Assembly: GCA_949296375.1 (NCBI GenBank)
Contig: CASFQX010000132.1
Coordinates: forward strand, 1 to 37,156
Reading direction: 5' to 3'
From: an uncultured Olsenella sp.
GTDB lineage: Bacteria > Actinomycetota > Coriobacteriia > Coriobacteriales > Atopobiaceae
DNA length: 37,156 bases
Shown: positions 15,041 through 22,933 of the stretch, in pieces
Position numbering within the stretch: the first letter of the stretch is position 1
How the letters are laid out: each line of letters begins with the position of its first letter
The notes under the pieces: generated by a model
Seen by the model: only the letters and a program-made list of their open reading frames with translations
Database searches by the model: none
What the model was told of the DNA's origin: nothing
Made by a program: the position numbers and the translations under genes

Positions 15041-16240
15041 TCAGCGCGCGCTGACGGACGGGGCGTTGAACCGGTCGGTTCGCACGCCCTCGCGAGCGAG
15101 CTCGGGGGCGCCGTCCGCGCCCACGAGCACCACGCGCGGAAGGTCGCGGCTCAGGAAGAGCGCCATCCCCTCGGCCGCGCAGTAGGCGCCGGAGCGGGAG
15201 AAGGCGAGCAGCGAGCCCTCCGCAAGGCCCGCGAGCGGCAGCTGCTTGGCCAGGATGTCGTTCGCCGTGCAGAGCGAGCCGCACACGTTCCAGGGGGCCT
15301 CGCCCGCGCCGCTCGCCCCCGACCGACCCCCCAGCAGCCGAACGGGCGGACGGCGCATGGCCATGGACTGCCCGTAGTACACGAGCTGGTGCACCCCGCC
15401 GTCCACGATGGCGTAGCGCTCGCCGGCGACCTCCTTGGCGTCCACCACGCGCGTGAGGTAGGTCCCGCAGGCCGCGACGAGGCTTCGCCCGAGCTCAAGG
15501 GTCACGCGGGCGGTGCGGGGCAGGTCGTCGATCGCCTCGGCGAGCCCCTCGAGCAGCGCCCCCTCGTCCGTCTCGTCCCCCTCGAAGTACGCGACGGGCA
15601 GCCCGGGGCCGTACTCCACCTCTGCCGTCTCCAGGCCGCACCCGTCGCGGAGCTCGCATGCGAGCTCGCCGAGGCGCGCCACCTCGCGGCGGATCCGCCT
15701 GACCGAGCCCTTCTGGGTCCCCGAGAAGAACTGGACGCCCCTGAGCTCGAGGAAGGGGTCGCCCGTCGCCTCGCGGGCGGCGCGCTCGAGGTCGGCCCGG
15801 TCGAGGCCGAACTGGTTACCGCTCGACAACCGCAGCAGCACGGGCACGCGCAGGCCGCGGGCGCGAGCGACGCGCCGCACGAGCGCGAGCTGAGAGATCG
15901 ACTCCACCGTGACGACCGACGGCACCCCGGCGATCCCGACCGCGTCGTCGACCGTCGGCTCGTCCTTGTTGACCCCCGAGAGGACGACCTTCTCGCCAGG
16001 AACGCCGAGGGCGCGGCAGATGCGGAGCTCCCCGGGGGAGCAGACCTCGAGGCGCTCGACCAGGGGCTCGAGCGCCGGGAGCACGAAGGCATTCGCCTTC
16101 ACGGCGTAGCAGAGCGCGACGTCGCGCGGCAGCGCGGCGCGCAGACGGGCCACGCGAGGGGCCAGGTCGCGCGTGTCGAACGCATAGAGGGGCGTGCCAT
16201 GGTCGTCCGCCAGGCGAAGGAGCTCGTCGTCGCTCAGCAT
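15041..16240 (-). CDS. Fold-III PLP decarboxylase, BtrK/LysA-like
   Basis: A 399-residue alanine-racemase-fold PLP enzyme. The PLP lysine is K48 in CYAVKAN. SSGNQFGLD (139-147) and GVQFFSGTQK (168-177) are typical of the branch that includes BtrK, which decarboxylates gamma-glutamyl bound to an acyl carrier protein. The decarboxylase Cys/Asp block is CGSLCTANDIL (C324, D328), and GAYC holds Y353. These support decarboxylation over racemisation, but substrate cannot be read from sequence. The start overlaps the adenylation gene stop by 7 nt and has GGGAGG. Annotation pipelines may call it diaminopimelate decarboxylase or alanine racemase; context argues for a role in the carrier pathway. Confidence 0.85.
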   Translation of the reverse strand: MLSDDELLRLADDHGTPLYAFDTRDLAPRVARLRAALPRDVALCYAVKANAFVLPALEPLVERLEVCSPGELRICRALGVPGEKVVLSGVNKDEPTVDDAVGIAGVPSVVTVESISQLALVRRVARARGLRVPVLLRLSSGNQFGLDRADLERAAREATGDPFLELRGVQFFSGTQKGSVRRIRREVARLGELACELRDGCGLETAEVEYGPGLPVAYFEGDETDEGALLEGLAEAIDDLPRTARVTLELGRSLVAACGTYLTRVVDAKEVAGERYAIVDGGVHQLVYYGQSMAMRRPPVRLLGGRSGASGAGEAPWNVCGSLCTANDILAKQLPLAGLAEGSLLAFSRSGAYCAAEGMALFLSRDLPRVVLVGADGAPELAREGVRTDRFNAPSVSAR

Positions 16241-17847
16241 GTCCGCCTCCCCCCGGCACGTCCGCGGCGAGCGCGCTCGAGGTGAGCCTCGAGCAGGGCG
16301 GACCGGTCCACCTTCCCGTTTCGCGTGAGCGGCATCGCGTCGACCCGCTCGATGACGGCGGGCACCGCGGGGCCCGGGACGAGGCGCGCCACGGCGCGCC
16401 TGAGCTCCCCCGGGGCGGCGTCCCCCTCATAGAAGGCACAGACGCGGCGACGGGGCGCGTCGTACGCGCAGCGGCAGCGCTCTACGCCCGGTTGGGCCTC
16501 GAGGGCGGCGTCGACCTCCTCCAGCTCGACGCGATGGCCCTGGAGCTTGACCTGGTTGTCCATGCGCCCGCAGAAGTAGAGCTCGCCGCCCGCCCCGATC
16601 CGCGCGAGGTCGCCGGTGCGGTACAGCGTCTCGGGGAGCGCCCCCGAGAGCGGGTTCTGGACGAACGAGCGAGCCGTGCGATCGGGGTCGGCGTAGTACC
16701 CGCGGGCCAGGGCCGAGCCCCCCACGCAGATCTCCCCGACGGAGCCCTCCGCAGTCACGGGCGTCTCCCCGTCGAGGAGCAGCACGCGCCTCCCCGGGAG
16801 CGGCTCGCCGAGCGGCAGGCCCTCCTCGTACGCGCGGTCGCGCTCCACCACGTGGTAGAGGCAGTTGCAGGTGACCTCCGTGGGCCCGTAGAGGTTCGCG
16901 AACGTCGCCCGGGGGAGCCGCTCCATCCAGCGCCGCAGATGCCCTGCCGGCATGACTTCCCCGCTGAACAGCACCAGCCGGACGCGGTCGAGCCGCGCGC
17001 CCTCGAGCGCCCGCAGGCCGCTCACCAGGCAGAGCGCCGCCACGGCCCACACGAGCACCGTGACCCGTCGCTCCTCGAGCGCCTCCACGAGCCTCGCGGG
17101 GGCCGAGAAGAGCCTGCGCGGCAGCAGCGCCACGGTGGCGCCTGCGGCGAGCGCGCCGTAGACGTCCTTGACCGAGACGTCAAAGTCGAGCGGCGCCTGG
17201 CTCCCGAGCACGTCGTCGGGACGTATGCCGAAGGTCTCCACGAACGTCGCAACAAACTCGAGGATGGCGGCGTGGCTCACGGCGACGCCCTTGGGCTCGC
17301 CCGTGGACCCCGACGTGAAGAGTACGTAGGCGACGTCGGACGGGGCGATTCGACGGGCGATGAGCGCGAGCTCCCCCTCCGCGACGACCGACCTTCCCAG
17401 CTCGCTGGTCGAGAGGACCGGGGCGTCGGGGAAGAGGCCGCGGGCCGAGCCGATGCCCCGCGCGTCCGACAGCACGACGGGACGCCCGAGGCGCGCCTCG
17501 CAGCGCGCGGCCCTGCCCGCCGGGGCGCCCGGGTCGACGGGCACGTAGAACCCCCCGGCCATGAGCACGCCGAAGAAGGCGGCGAGGGCCTCGGCGCCCT
17601 TCTCCATGCACACGATCGTCGGGCGCCCGCCGACGCCGCGGGCGAGAAGCCCGCTCGCGATCCGGCGACTCCGCTCGAAGAGCCACCCATACCCGTACGA
17701 CCCGCCCTCGTCCGTCACCGCGACGCGCGCGGGATGGTCGAGCGCGCCGCGCTCGAGGAACGCGAGCGCGGTGCGGGCGTAGGTCGCCCGCCGCGGCGAC
17801 CCCGCGGGCGACGCGTCGCCCACGAGCCTCAGAACGGTCTCGGCCAT
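16234..17847 (-). CDS. Stand-alone amino-acid adenylation enzyme (DltA/NRPS A-domain type)
   Basis: A 537-residue ANL enzyme that activates an amino acid with ATP and loads it on a carrier. Core motifs in order: A3 LFTSGSTGEPKGV (176-188), A4 LDFDVSVKDVY (220-230), A5 NLYGPTEVT (318-326), A7 YRTGDLA (409-415), A8 GRMDNQVKLQGHRVELEEVD (427-446) and A10 NGKVD with K512. D223 in A4 matches the aspartate that binds the substrate alpha-amino group in A-domains, so an alpha-amino acid is likely. No condensation or carrier domain is fused. It is the first gene of the five-gene operon, with GGAGGAG before the ATG, downstream of three direct repeats. Confidence 0.9.
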   Translation of the reverse strand: MAETVLRLVGDASPAGSPRRATYARTALAFLERGALDHPARVAVTDEGGSYGYGWLFERSRRIASGLLARGVGGRPTIVCMEKGAEALAAFFGVLMAGGFYVPVDPGAPAGRAARCEARLGRPVVLSDARGIGSARGLFPDAPVLSTSELGRSVVAEGELALIARRIAPSDVAYVLFTSGSTGEPKGVAVSHAAILEFVATFVETFGIRPDDVLGSQAPLDFDVSVKDVYGALAAGATVALLPRRLFSAPARLVEALEERRVTVLVWAVAALCLVSGLRALEGARLDRVRLVLFSGEVMPAGHLRRWMERLPRATFANLYGPTEVTCNCLYHVVERDRAYEEGLPLGEPLPGRRVLLLDGETPVTAEGSVGEICVGGSALARGYYADPDRTARSFVQNPLSGALPETLYRTGDLARIGAGGELYFCGRMDNQVKLQGHRVELEEVDAALEAQPGVERCRCAYDAPRRRVCAFYEGDAAPGELRRAVARLVPGPAVPAVIERVDAMPLTRNGKVDRSALLEAHLERARRGRAGGRRTC

Positions 17848-17878
17848 GTCTCCTCCTGTCTCTCCTTGACCGAACCCC

Positions 17879-17907
17879 AGACTACGGGGCCGGCCTAAGG
17901 GGGACCT
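17879..17907 (-). promoter_or_regulatory. Candidate promoter of the dlt-like operon
   Basis: On the minus strand, TAGTCT (17884-17879) is a fair -10. The -35 position 17 nt upstream (17907-17902, AGGTCC) is poor and lies inside the third direct repeat. A weak -35 covered by an activator site is the usual layout for OmpR-type activation. Confidence 0.45.
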
Positions 17908-17951
17908 GAGGAGGGGCTAAAGGTTCCCTGAGTTCCTAAGGGTTCCTTGAG
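17895..17951. promoter_or_regulatory. Three 16-bp direct repeats, likely response-regulator operator
   Basis: Plus-strand copies: CTAAGGGGGACCTGAG (17895-17910), CTAAAGGTTCCCTGAG (17917-17932) and CTAAGGGTTCCTTGAG (17936-17951). Start-to-start distances are 22 and 19 nt, about two helical turns. They lie between the kinase stop and the adenylation gene. OmpR/PhoB-family regulators bind such direct repeats, and one is encoded next door. Confidence 0.75.
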
Positions 17952-17961
17952 GCTGCCCCTC

Positions 17962-19593
17962 TCACCCGGCGTCGAGGGGCAGGTCGACCACGAACTCCGT
18001 CACCCAGGGGGCCTCCGGGGTCGTGGAGAGGCCGACGGAGCCGCCCATGAGCTCGGCTGCGCGCCGGGCTATGGTGAGGCCGAGCCCCGTGCCGCCGTCC
18101 GTCGAGCGCGCGGCGTTCTCAGTGACGAAGGGCTCGAAGACGTGGGGCGCCAGGTCGGGAGGGATGCCGACGCCGGAGTCGGCGACCACCACGCGCACGC
18201 GGCCGCCCTCGGCGGCGCAGCTCACGCGCACGCGCGTGCCGGAGGGGTTGTGCTCGACGGCGTTTCCCACGAGGTTGAGCAGCAGGCGCCTGAGGAGGGC
18301 CTCGTCGACGAGGGCCGGGAGCCCCCTTGTGCCGACGCTCGTCTCGAGCGGGCAGCCCCGCTGCTCGGCAAGGGGGCGCGCCTCGTCGACGGATGCCGTC
18401 ACCAGGTCGCGCACGTCGGCCCGCACGAGTTCGAGCGGGTGCTCCGGGTGCTCCATCCGAGCATATGCGGAGAACTCCTCGAGCAGGTCGGCGGCCGCGA
18501 GCGCGCGCTCGTGGATGACCCGGTGGTAGGCGTCGACGCGATCCGGCGGGACGAGACCCTCGCAGAGCGCCTGCGCGTAGCCGCGGATCACGGTCAGCGG
18601 GGTCTTGAGGTCATGCGAGACGCTCGCGACCATGCGCCGCTGGTCGTCGCGCGCCGCGCGCAGCCGGCTCATCAGGTCGCGGAAGTTGTCGTAGACGACG
18701 GCGAGCTCGGCCGGCACGCCGGCGGCCCGCGAGCTCTCGATCGGCCCGGCGCCTCCCCTCGCATCCGCGTCGCGGCAGGCGGCGATCGCGCGGTCGAGCG
18801 GGCGCGCGGAGCGTCGGACGAGGCGGCCGAGGGCGAGCGCGGCGGCCGCGGTCAGGAGCAGCACCAGGGGGACCGCGAGCAGCCACAGGCGGCTTGCGAC
18901 GTCCGCCACCCGGGCGTAGCCGGCATCGCTCACGATCGGGGCGGCGAGCACGAGGGTGCGCGGGTCGCCGCCGTCGTTCTCGTAGTCCAGGCGGGAAATG
19001 CTCATACGCCCGTCATAGACGCCCTTGATGAGGCCGAACTCGCGCGGGGTGAGCGAGCCGCGCCCCGAGAACAGCGGCCCCTCGACCACCCTGAGGCTCT
19101 CGTCGAGCACGCACCACGAGCTCACGACCTTGGAGTCGTCCTCGGCGTCGTAGCCGCAAAGCATGACGCGGTGGAGCACGCCGTCACCCGCGGGCTCCTC
19201 GAAGACCTCGTAGAAGAGGCCGTCGCTCGCGTCCCCGATGACGTCGAGGTCTGAGGCGCGAATCTTCTCGGCGGCCTCCCGGCTCGAGGCGTACAGGCGG
19301 CGGCCGCCCGAGTCGAAGACCACGACGAGGCAGTTGGAGAGGTCGCCCCCCGCCAGGGCCCCAAAGCGGTCGCGCGCGAGGTCGCCCCGGCGCTCGAGCA
19401 CCGTCTCCATCGACGGGAAGGCCCCCTCGAACACGGCCTCCGAGAGCGCTCCAGCGCCCATGAGCACGCCCACGAGCGCGAGCGCGTAGGCGGCGAGGAC
19501 CGCGAGGCAGCGCACGGCGAGGCTGCCGAACAGCCCGCGCAGGGCGCCTCCCGACGATCGGCGACGGCCCCCGGCCCTGTCACGAGCCGTCAA
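17962..19593 (-). CDS. Sensor histidine kinase
   Basis: A 543-residue membrane kinase. TM1 is near residues 25-50, an extracytoplasmic sensor covers about 52-232, TM2 is 236-258, then a HAMP-like segment. The dimerisation helix has VSHDLKTPLTVIRGYAQAL with the phosphorylated H327. The ATPase part has the N box LLLNLVGNAVEHN, DSGVGIP and GGTGLGLTIA. The sensor domain shows no family I recognise. The start is a TTG at 19593 overlapping the response-regulator stop by 14 nt, so translation is coupled. The kinase ends 114 nt before the adenylation gene. Confidence 0.92.
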   Translation of the reverse strand: MTARDRAGGRRRSSGGALRGLFGSLAVRCLAVLAAYALALVGVLMGAGALSEAVFEGAFPSMETVLERRGDLARDRFGALAGGDLSNCLVVVFDSGGRRLYASSREAAEKIRASDLDVIGDASDGLFYEVFEEPAGDGVLHRVMLCGYDAEDDSKVVSSWCVLDESLRVVEGPLFSGRGSLTPREFGLIKGVYDGRMSISRLDYENDGGDPRTLVLAAPIVSDAGYARVADVASRLWLLAVPLVLLLTAAAALALGRLVRRSARPLDRAIAACRDADARGGAGPIESSRAAGVPAELAVVYDNFRDLMSRLRAARDDQRRMVASVSHDLKTPLTVIRGYAQALCEGLVPPDRVDAYHRVIHERALAAADLLEEFSAYARMEHPEHPLELVRADVRDLVTASVDEARPLAEQRGCPLETSVGTRGLPALVDEALLRRLLLNLVGNAVEHNPSGTRVRVSCAAEGGRVRVVVADSGVGIPPDLAPHVFEPFVTENAARSTDGGTGLGLTIARRAAELMGGSVGLSTTPEAPWVTEFVVDLPLDAG

Positions 19594-20302
19594 GGGCGTA
19601 CCCCAGGCCGCGGACGGTCTTGATGAAGCGCGGGCTCAGCGGGTCGTCCTCGAGCTTGGCCCGGATGTTGGAGACGTGCATCATCACGCTGCTCGCCACC
19701 CCGCTCCCCCCGAGCGCGACCGGGTCGCCGCTCACGCAGGCGTAGAGCTGCTCCTTGGAGAACACCCTCCCCGGGGACGACATGAGCGCCGCCATGATCT
19801 TGAGCTCGGCCGCCGTCAGCGGCACGGGCTCGCCGGACCTGGTGAGGACGAGGCGCTCGGTGTCAAAGGCGAGCGCGCCCACGACGATGACGGAGTCGCC
19901 GGTCGCGGCCGGCGGCACGACCGGCGCGGGGTCGGTCGCCCCGGCGCGGCGGAGCACGGCGCGAATGTGGGCGGCGACCTCGAGCGGGTCGAACGGCTTG
20001 GCGATGAAGGCGTCCGCCCCGGCATCGAGCCCAACGATCTTGTCGGCCGTCTGCGTACGCGCCGAGACGACGAGCACGGGCATCGAGCTCGTCCGGCGCA
20101 GCTCCCTGATGAAGTCGTATCCGTTCATCCGGGGCATCATGATGTCGACGAGCGCCACGTCGGCGGTGCGCTCGCGCAGCAGCTCGAGCGCCTCGACGCC
20201 GTCTTTCGCCGAGATCACGTCATAGCCCCCGCCCGTGAGATAGAGCTCGAGCAGCTCCACGATGTCGGCGTCGTCTTCGACGACAAGGACCGTCCCGCCC
20301 AT
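19580..20302 (-). CDS. OmpR-family response regulator
   Basis: A 240-residue regulator. The receiver domain has VVEDDADI at the start, the phosphorylated D53 in ALVDIMMPRMNGYDF and the K of AKPFDP. The C-terminal winged helix has LTAAELKIMAALMSSPGRVFSKEQLY and IRAKLEDDPLSPRFIKTVRGLGY. ATG 20302 has GGGAGG 7 nt upstream; the in-frame start at 20350 is less likely. Together with the kinase it probably controls the dlt-like operon through the direct repeats at 17895-17951. Confidence 0.93.
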   Translation of the reverse strand: MGGTVLVVEDDADIVELLELYLTGGGYDVISAKDGVEALELLRERTADVALVDIMMPRMNGYDFIRELRRTSSMPVLVVSARTQTADKIVGLDAGADAFIAKPFDPLEVAAHIRAVLRRAGATDPAPVVPPAATGDSVIVVGALAFDTERLVLTRSGEPVPLTAAELKIMAALMSSPGRVFSKEQLYACVSGDPVALGGSGVASSVMMHVSNIRAKLEDDPLSPRFIKTVRGLGYALDGS

Positions 20303-20419
20303 CGGACCACCTCCCGTCGCCATCCTACCGAGGGGCCCGTCGCCCGTCACGTGACACTCCGGTCACCTTCACGACGTGTCGACGAGGACGGGGCGACGCG
20401 GCGGAGGGGCGCGGCGCTG

Positions 20420-20779
20420 TCAGGGGGCGAGAAGCGCGCGCAGCGCGGAGGCTATGTCGGCGTCCACGAGCACGCTGCGGCGCTCGATCGTCGCGGGCGC
20501 GACGGCCTCGCCGAGATTGACGCAGGCGTAAGTGGCCCGGGGGTTTCCCTCGACCGCCTGCCAGAACGGAAACTTGACGATGACCGGCGTGTTCCAGCCC
20601 ACGCCGAGCTCCAGGTAGAGCACGCGACCACGGTCGTGGCGACGGCGGAAGTCCTGGTAGCGCGCCGCCGCCGCGTGCCAGCCCTCGTCCTCCACGAAGG
20701 TGTCGTCCGAGCGCAGGTTCATGGCCATGGGCCGTCCGCAGACCGGGCAGCGGGGCACGAGCTCCGGCGGGACGCTCAT
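20420..20779 (-). pseudogene. C-terminal remnant of a class M sirtuin (SirTM-like)
   Basis: 119 residues remain. They match the last third of SirTM-type Sir2 proteins: PELVPRCPVCGRPMAMNLR, FVEDEGWH, LYLELGVGWNTPVIVKFPFW and a YACVNLGEA block. Full proteins are near 290-300 residues; the NAD-binding Rossmann core and catalytic histidine are absent. SirTM enzymes ADP-ribosylate a lipoylated GcvH-like protein in operons with a macrodomain hydrolase. A macrodomain remnant lies at 25375-25584. Translation could start at ATG 20779, overlapping a short upstream frame, but the product could not be a working sirtuin. Confidence 0.8.
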
Positions 20780-20916
20780 GGCAGGGCGTGCTCCAGACGC
20801 TCGCGCTGCGCGTCGGCGAGCCCCCCGCGCGTCGCAAACACGGGGTTCGCCTCGCGCACGAGGCCGGGAAGGGCCTCGCGCAGGCGCCCCCAGGCGGCAC
20901 GGACGCGAGCGGGCAC
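20776..20916 (-). CDS. Short ORF coupled to the sirtuin remnant
   Basis: A possible 46-residue product from GTG 20916 to TGA 20776, rich in Arg, Ala and Leu (ends RERLEHALP). Its stop overlaps the sirtuin-remnant ATG as ATGA. It does not match the missing sirtuin N terminus. A copy of the shared motif seen before the aldo/keto reductases lies 41 nt upstream. I do not recognise it; it may be a fragment of a lost gene. Confidence 0.25.
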   Translation of the reverse strand: MPARVRAAWGRLREALPGLVREANPVFATRGGLADAQRERLEHALP

Positions 20917-20956
20917 GCCCGCCCATTATCTCCCAGCCGCGCGTGGGCGGGGGCAC

Positions 20957-20986
20957 GTACAATGCCGGCTCGTGATGCCAGCATGC
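20957..20986 (-). promoter_or_regulatory. Shared regulatory motif, copy 1
   Basis: On the minus strand the motif reads GCATGC-n9-GAGCCGGCATTGTAC. The 15-nt block GAGCCGGCATTGTAC is identical to the copy at 25232-25246, and the spacing to the GCATRC hexamer is the same. It sits upstream of the minus-strand sirtuin remnant. Confidence 0.55.
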
Positions 20987-20994
20987 GGCAGGGG

Positions 20995-21016
20995 TATAGT
21001 ATTAACCCTAGGGTTA
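20995..21016 (+). promoter_or_regulatory. -10 box and palindromic operator of the LysR gene
   Basis: TATAGT (20995-21000) is a good -10. The perfect 14-bp palindrome TAACCCTAGGGTTA (21003-21016) begins right after it, at the expected transcription start, and fits autorepression. No clear -35 is visible. Confidence 0.55.
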
Positions 21017-21043
21017 CAGCCGAGGGCGAACGCGGAGGTGGCC

Positions 21044-21886
21044 GTGGAACTAGATCAGCTCAGGCAGCTGGACGCCATCGCGCGCGCAGGGACCATCTCT
21101 GCCGCCGCCGAGAGCCTGCACACCTCGCAGCCGAGCGTGAGCCGCTCGATGCGCGCGCTCGAGCGCGAGCTGGGCTGCGAGCTCTTCGAGCGGACGCACA
21201 ACCACGTGGAGCTCAACGAGGCGGGGCGGGTGGCCCTGCGCCACGCTCGTGCCATCCTCGCCGAGGAGCGCCGCATGCGCGACGTCTTTGACGAGCTCAC
21301 GCGCACGAGCCGCACCATCGCGATCGCCTCGGTTGCGCCGGCGCCGGTCTGGCGCCTAACCGAGCGCGTGACCGAGCGCCTCCCGGGGACGATCCTCACC
21401 TCGGAGCTCATCGACGACGAGCGTGAGGTCGAGCGCCGCCTCTTCGACCGTTCCGCCGACCTGGCGATCACACGGCGCCCGATGGGGCTGCCGAACGTCG
21501 TGTGCGTGCCGCTGATGGTGGAGAACCTCTCTGTCTTCGCCCCTGCCGACGACGAGCTCGCGGGGCGCGCGAGCGTGAGCTTTGCCGAGCTGGACGGCCG
21601 CACGTTCCTCATGAACGCCGAGGTCGGCTTCTGGGGCGACATCGTCCGCAACGCCATGCCGAGCGCACGCTTCATCGAGCAGAGGGACGCCACCGTGCTC
21701 GCGCAGATGATTCGCTCCTCCGACCTGCTCGGCTTCGTCACGGATGTCACCGGGCAGGACTCCCATGACGAGCGCCGCGTCCGCATCCCGATTCAGGACG
21801 CGGACGCACACGCGACGTTCTATGTGGTGGCCATGACCGACGCCCCGCAGGCCGTGGCCCGCATCGTGGACCGCGTGCGTGGGTAG
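21044..21886 (+). CDS. LysR-family transcriptional regulator
   Basis: A 280-residue LysR protein. HTH residues 3-60 contain GTISAAAESLHTSQPSVSRSMRALE (reading through), then a ligand-binding domain. The start is GTG 21044, 5 nt after GGAGG; a second in-frame GTG at 21038 is too close to the ribosome site. It is convergent with the first aldo/keto reductase (20-nt gap) and divergent from the sirtuin remnant. The effector is unknown. Confidence 0.88.
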   Translation: MELDQLRQLDAIARAGTISAAAESLHTSQPSVSRSMRALERELGCELFERTHNHVELNEAGRVALRHARAILAEERRMRDVFDELTRTSRTIAIASVAPAPVWRLTERVTERLPGTILTSELIDDEREVERRLFDRSADLAITRRPMGLPNVVCVPLMVENLSVFAPADDELAGRASVSFAELDGRTFLMNAEVGFWGDIVRNAMPSARFIEQRDATVLAQMIRSSDLLGFVTDVTGQDSHDERRVRIPIQDADAHATFYVVAMTDAPQAVARIVDRVRG

Positions 21887-21905
21887 CTGCCGGACGCGAC
21901 CGAGG

Positions 21906-22769
21906 CTACGCCTGCGCCTCGATCTGGCCCTTGACCAGCTGGAGCAAGCCGCCGATGAGCTGCACGTCTCGGTGGTCGTAGCAGATGGAGCGGTCGCAGT
22001 CGAGCTCGGCGATCCTGGCCCTGTCGTCGTCCGTGAGGTCAAAGTCGAAGACGTCGAAGTTCTCCTCCATGCGCTCCCTGTGCGTGGACTTGGGGATCAC
22101 GATGACTCCCAGGTCGAGCAGGTAGCGCAGTGCCACCTGGCCGACGGACTTGCCGTGCTTCTCGCCGATCTCCGAGAGCAGCGGGTTGGCGAAGAACCCG
22201 TTGGCACCCTCCGCGAACGGGCCCCAGGCCATATGCGCCACGCCGAGGCTCTCCATGTTCTGGTGCGCATAGTGCTGCTGCCAGAACACATGGGTCTCCA
22301 CCTGGTTCACCATCGGCGCCACCTCGGCGAAGGTGCAGAGGTCGAGCAGGCGCGTGGGGTCGAAGTTGGAGACGCCGATGGCACGCGCGAGGCCGTCCTC
22401 GTAGGCACGCTCCATGTCGCGCCAGGCGGCGTGATAGTCGCTATAGGCCTGGTGGAGCAGCATGAGGTCGACGTGGTCGGTGCCGAGCAGCTCGAGCGAG
22501 CGCTTGACGGAGTCGTACGTCTTGCCCTCGCCGTAGTTGGAGACCCACACCTTGCTCACGACGAAGAGCTCGTCACGGGGGACGCCGCTCGCCTTGATGC
22601 CGGCACCCACGCCGCGCTCGTTGCCGTAGGCCTGGGCGGTGTCGACCATCCGATAGCCGCTTGCGATGGCGTCCTTCACGCAGCGCTCGGTGGTGGCGTC
22701 GTCGATCTGGAACACGCCGTAGCCGAGCATCGGCATCCGCACGCCGTTGGACAGGGTCCTGTACTCCAT
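21906..22769 (-). CDS. Aldo/keto reductase
   Basis: A 287-residue NADPH-dependent carbonyl reductase. The catalytic tetrad is complete: D43 and Y48 (MVDTAQAYGNE), K73 (VVSKVW), H106 (LLHQAY). GVSNF and the C-terminal VIPKSTHRERMEENFDVFDF region are typical of the AKR4/AKR5-like branch. ATG 22769 has GGGAGG. A paralogue lies at 24322-25170, and the same motif precedes both, about 60-70 nt upstream. Confidence 0.93.
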   Translation of the reverse strand: MEYRTLSNGVRMPMLGYGVFQIDDATTERCVKDAIASGYRMVDTAQAYGNERGVGAGIKASGVPRDELFVVSKVWVSNYGEGKTYDSVKRSLELLGTDHVDLMLLHQAYSDYHAAWRDMERAYEDGLARAIGVSNFDPTRLLDLCTFAEVAPMVNQVETHVFWQQHYAHQNMESLGVAHMAWGPFAEGANGFFANPLLSEIGEKHGKSVGQVALRYLLDLGVIVIPKSTHRERMEENFDVFDFDLTDDDRARIAELDCDRSICYDHRDVQLIGGLLQLVKGQIEAQA

Positions 22770-22833
22770 GGTTGCCTCCCTAGATGATGAAAAGGGGGTC
22801 GTCCCTCCTCATCAATGCTCGGGTTCCGACGCC

Positions 22834-22888
22834 GAGAAGTACAATGCCGAGCCCGCGCGTTCAGTATGCGTTCCGAACATGGCGAGAG
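22834..22888 (-). promoter_or_regulatory. Shared regulatory motif, copy 2
   Basis: Plus-strand landmarks are GAGAAGTACAATGCCG (22834-22849), GTATGC (22864-22869) and CATGGCGAGAG (22878-22888). The same three blocks, in the same order and almost the same spacing, occur at 25227-25280. It lies 65 nt upstream of the aldo/keto reductase start. Confidence 0.65.
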
Positions 22889-22933
22889 GGACGGGGCGGG
22901 AGCTACCACGAACGCACGTGCAAGCCACGCCCC

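Noticed and set aside
13103..16285. A 1060-codon open frame on the plus strand
   Set aside because: It lies opposite the SGNH, MBOAT, carrier and decarboxylase genes, is Arg/His/Pro-rich and shows no family motif. It is an antisense shadow caused by high GC at third codon positions.
17962..20302. Two-component system as an independent unit unrelated to the dlt-like operon
   Set aside because: Same strand, a 114-nt gap filled by direct repeats, and no other obvious target nearby make a link more likely.
20325..20984. A 219-codon minus-strand frame over the sirtuin remnant
   Set aside because: It overlaps the recognised sirtuin frame and contains no motif; the sirtuin frame is the conserved one.
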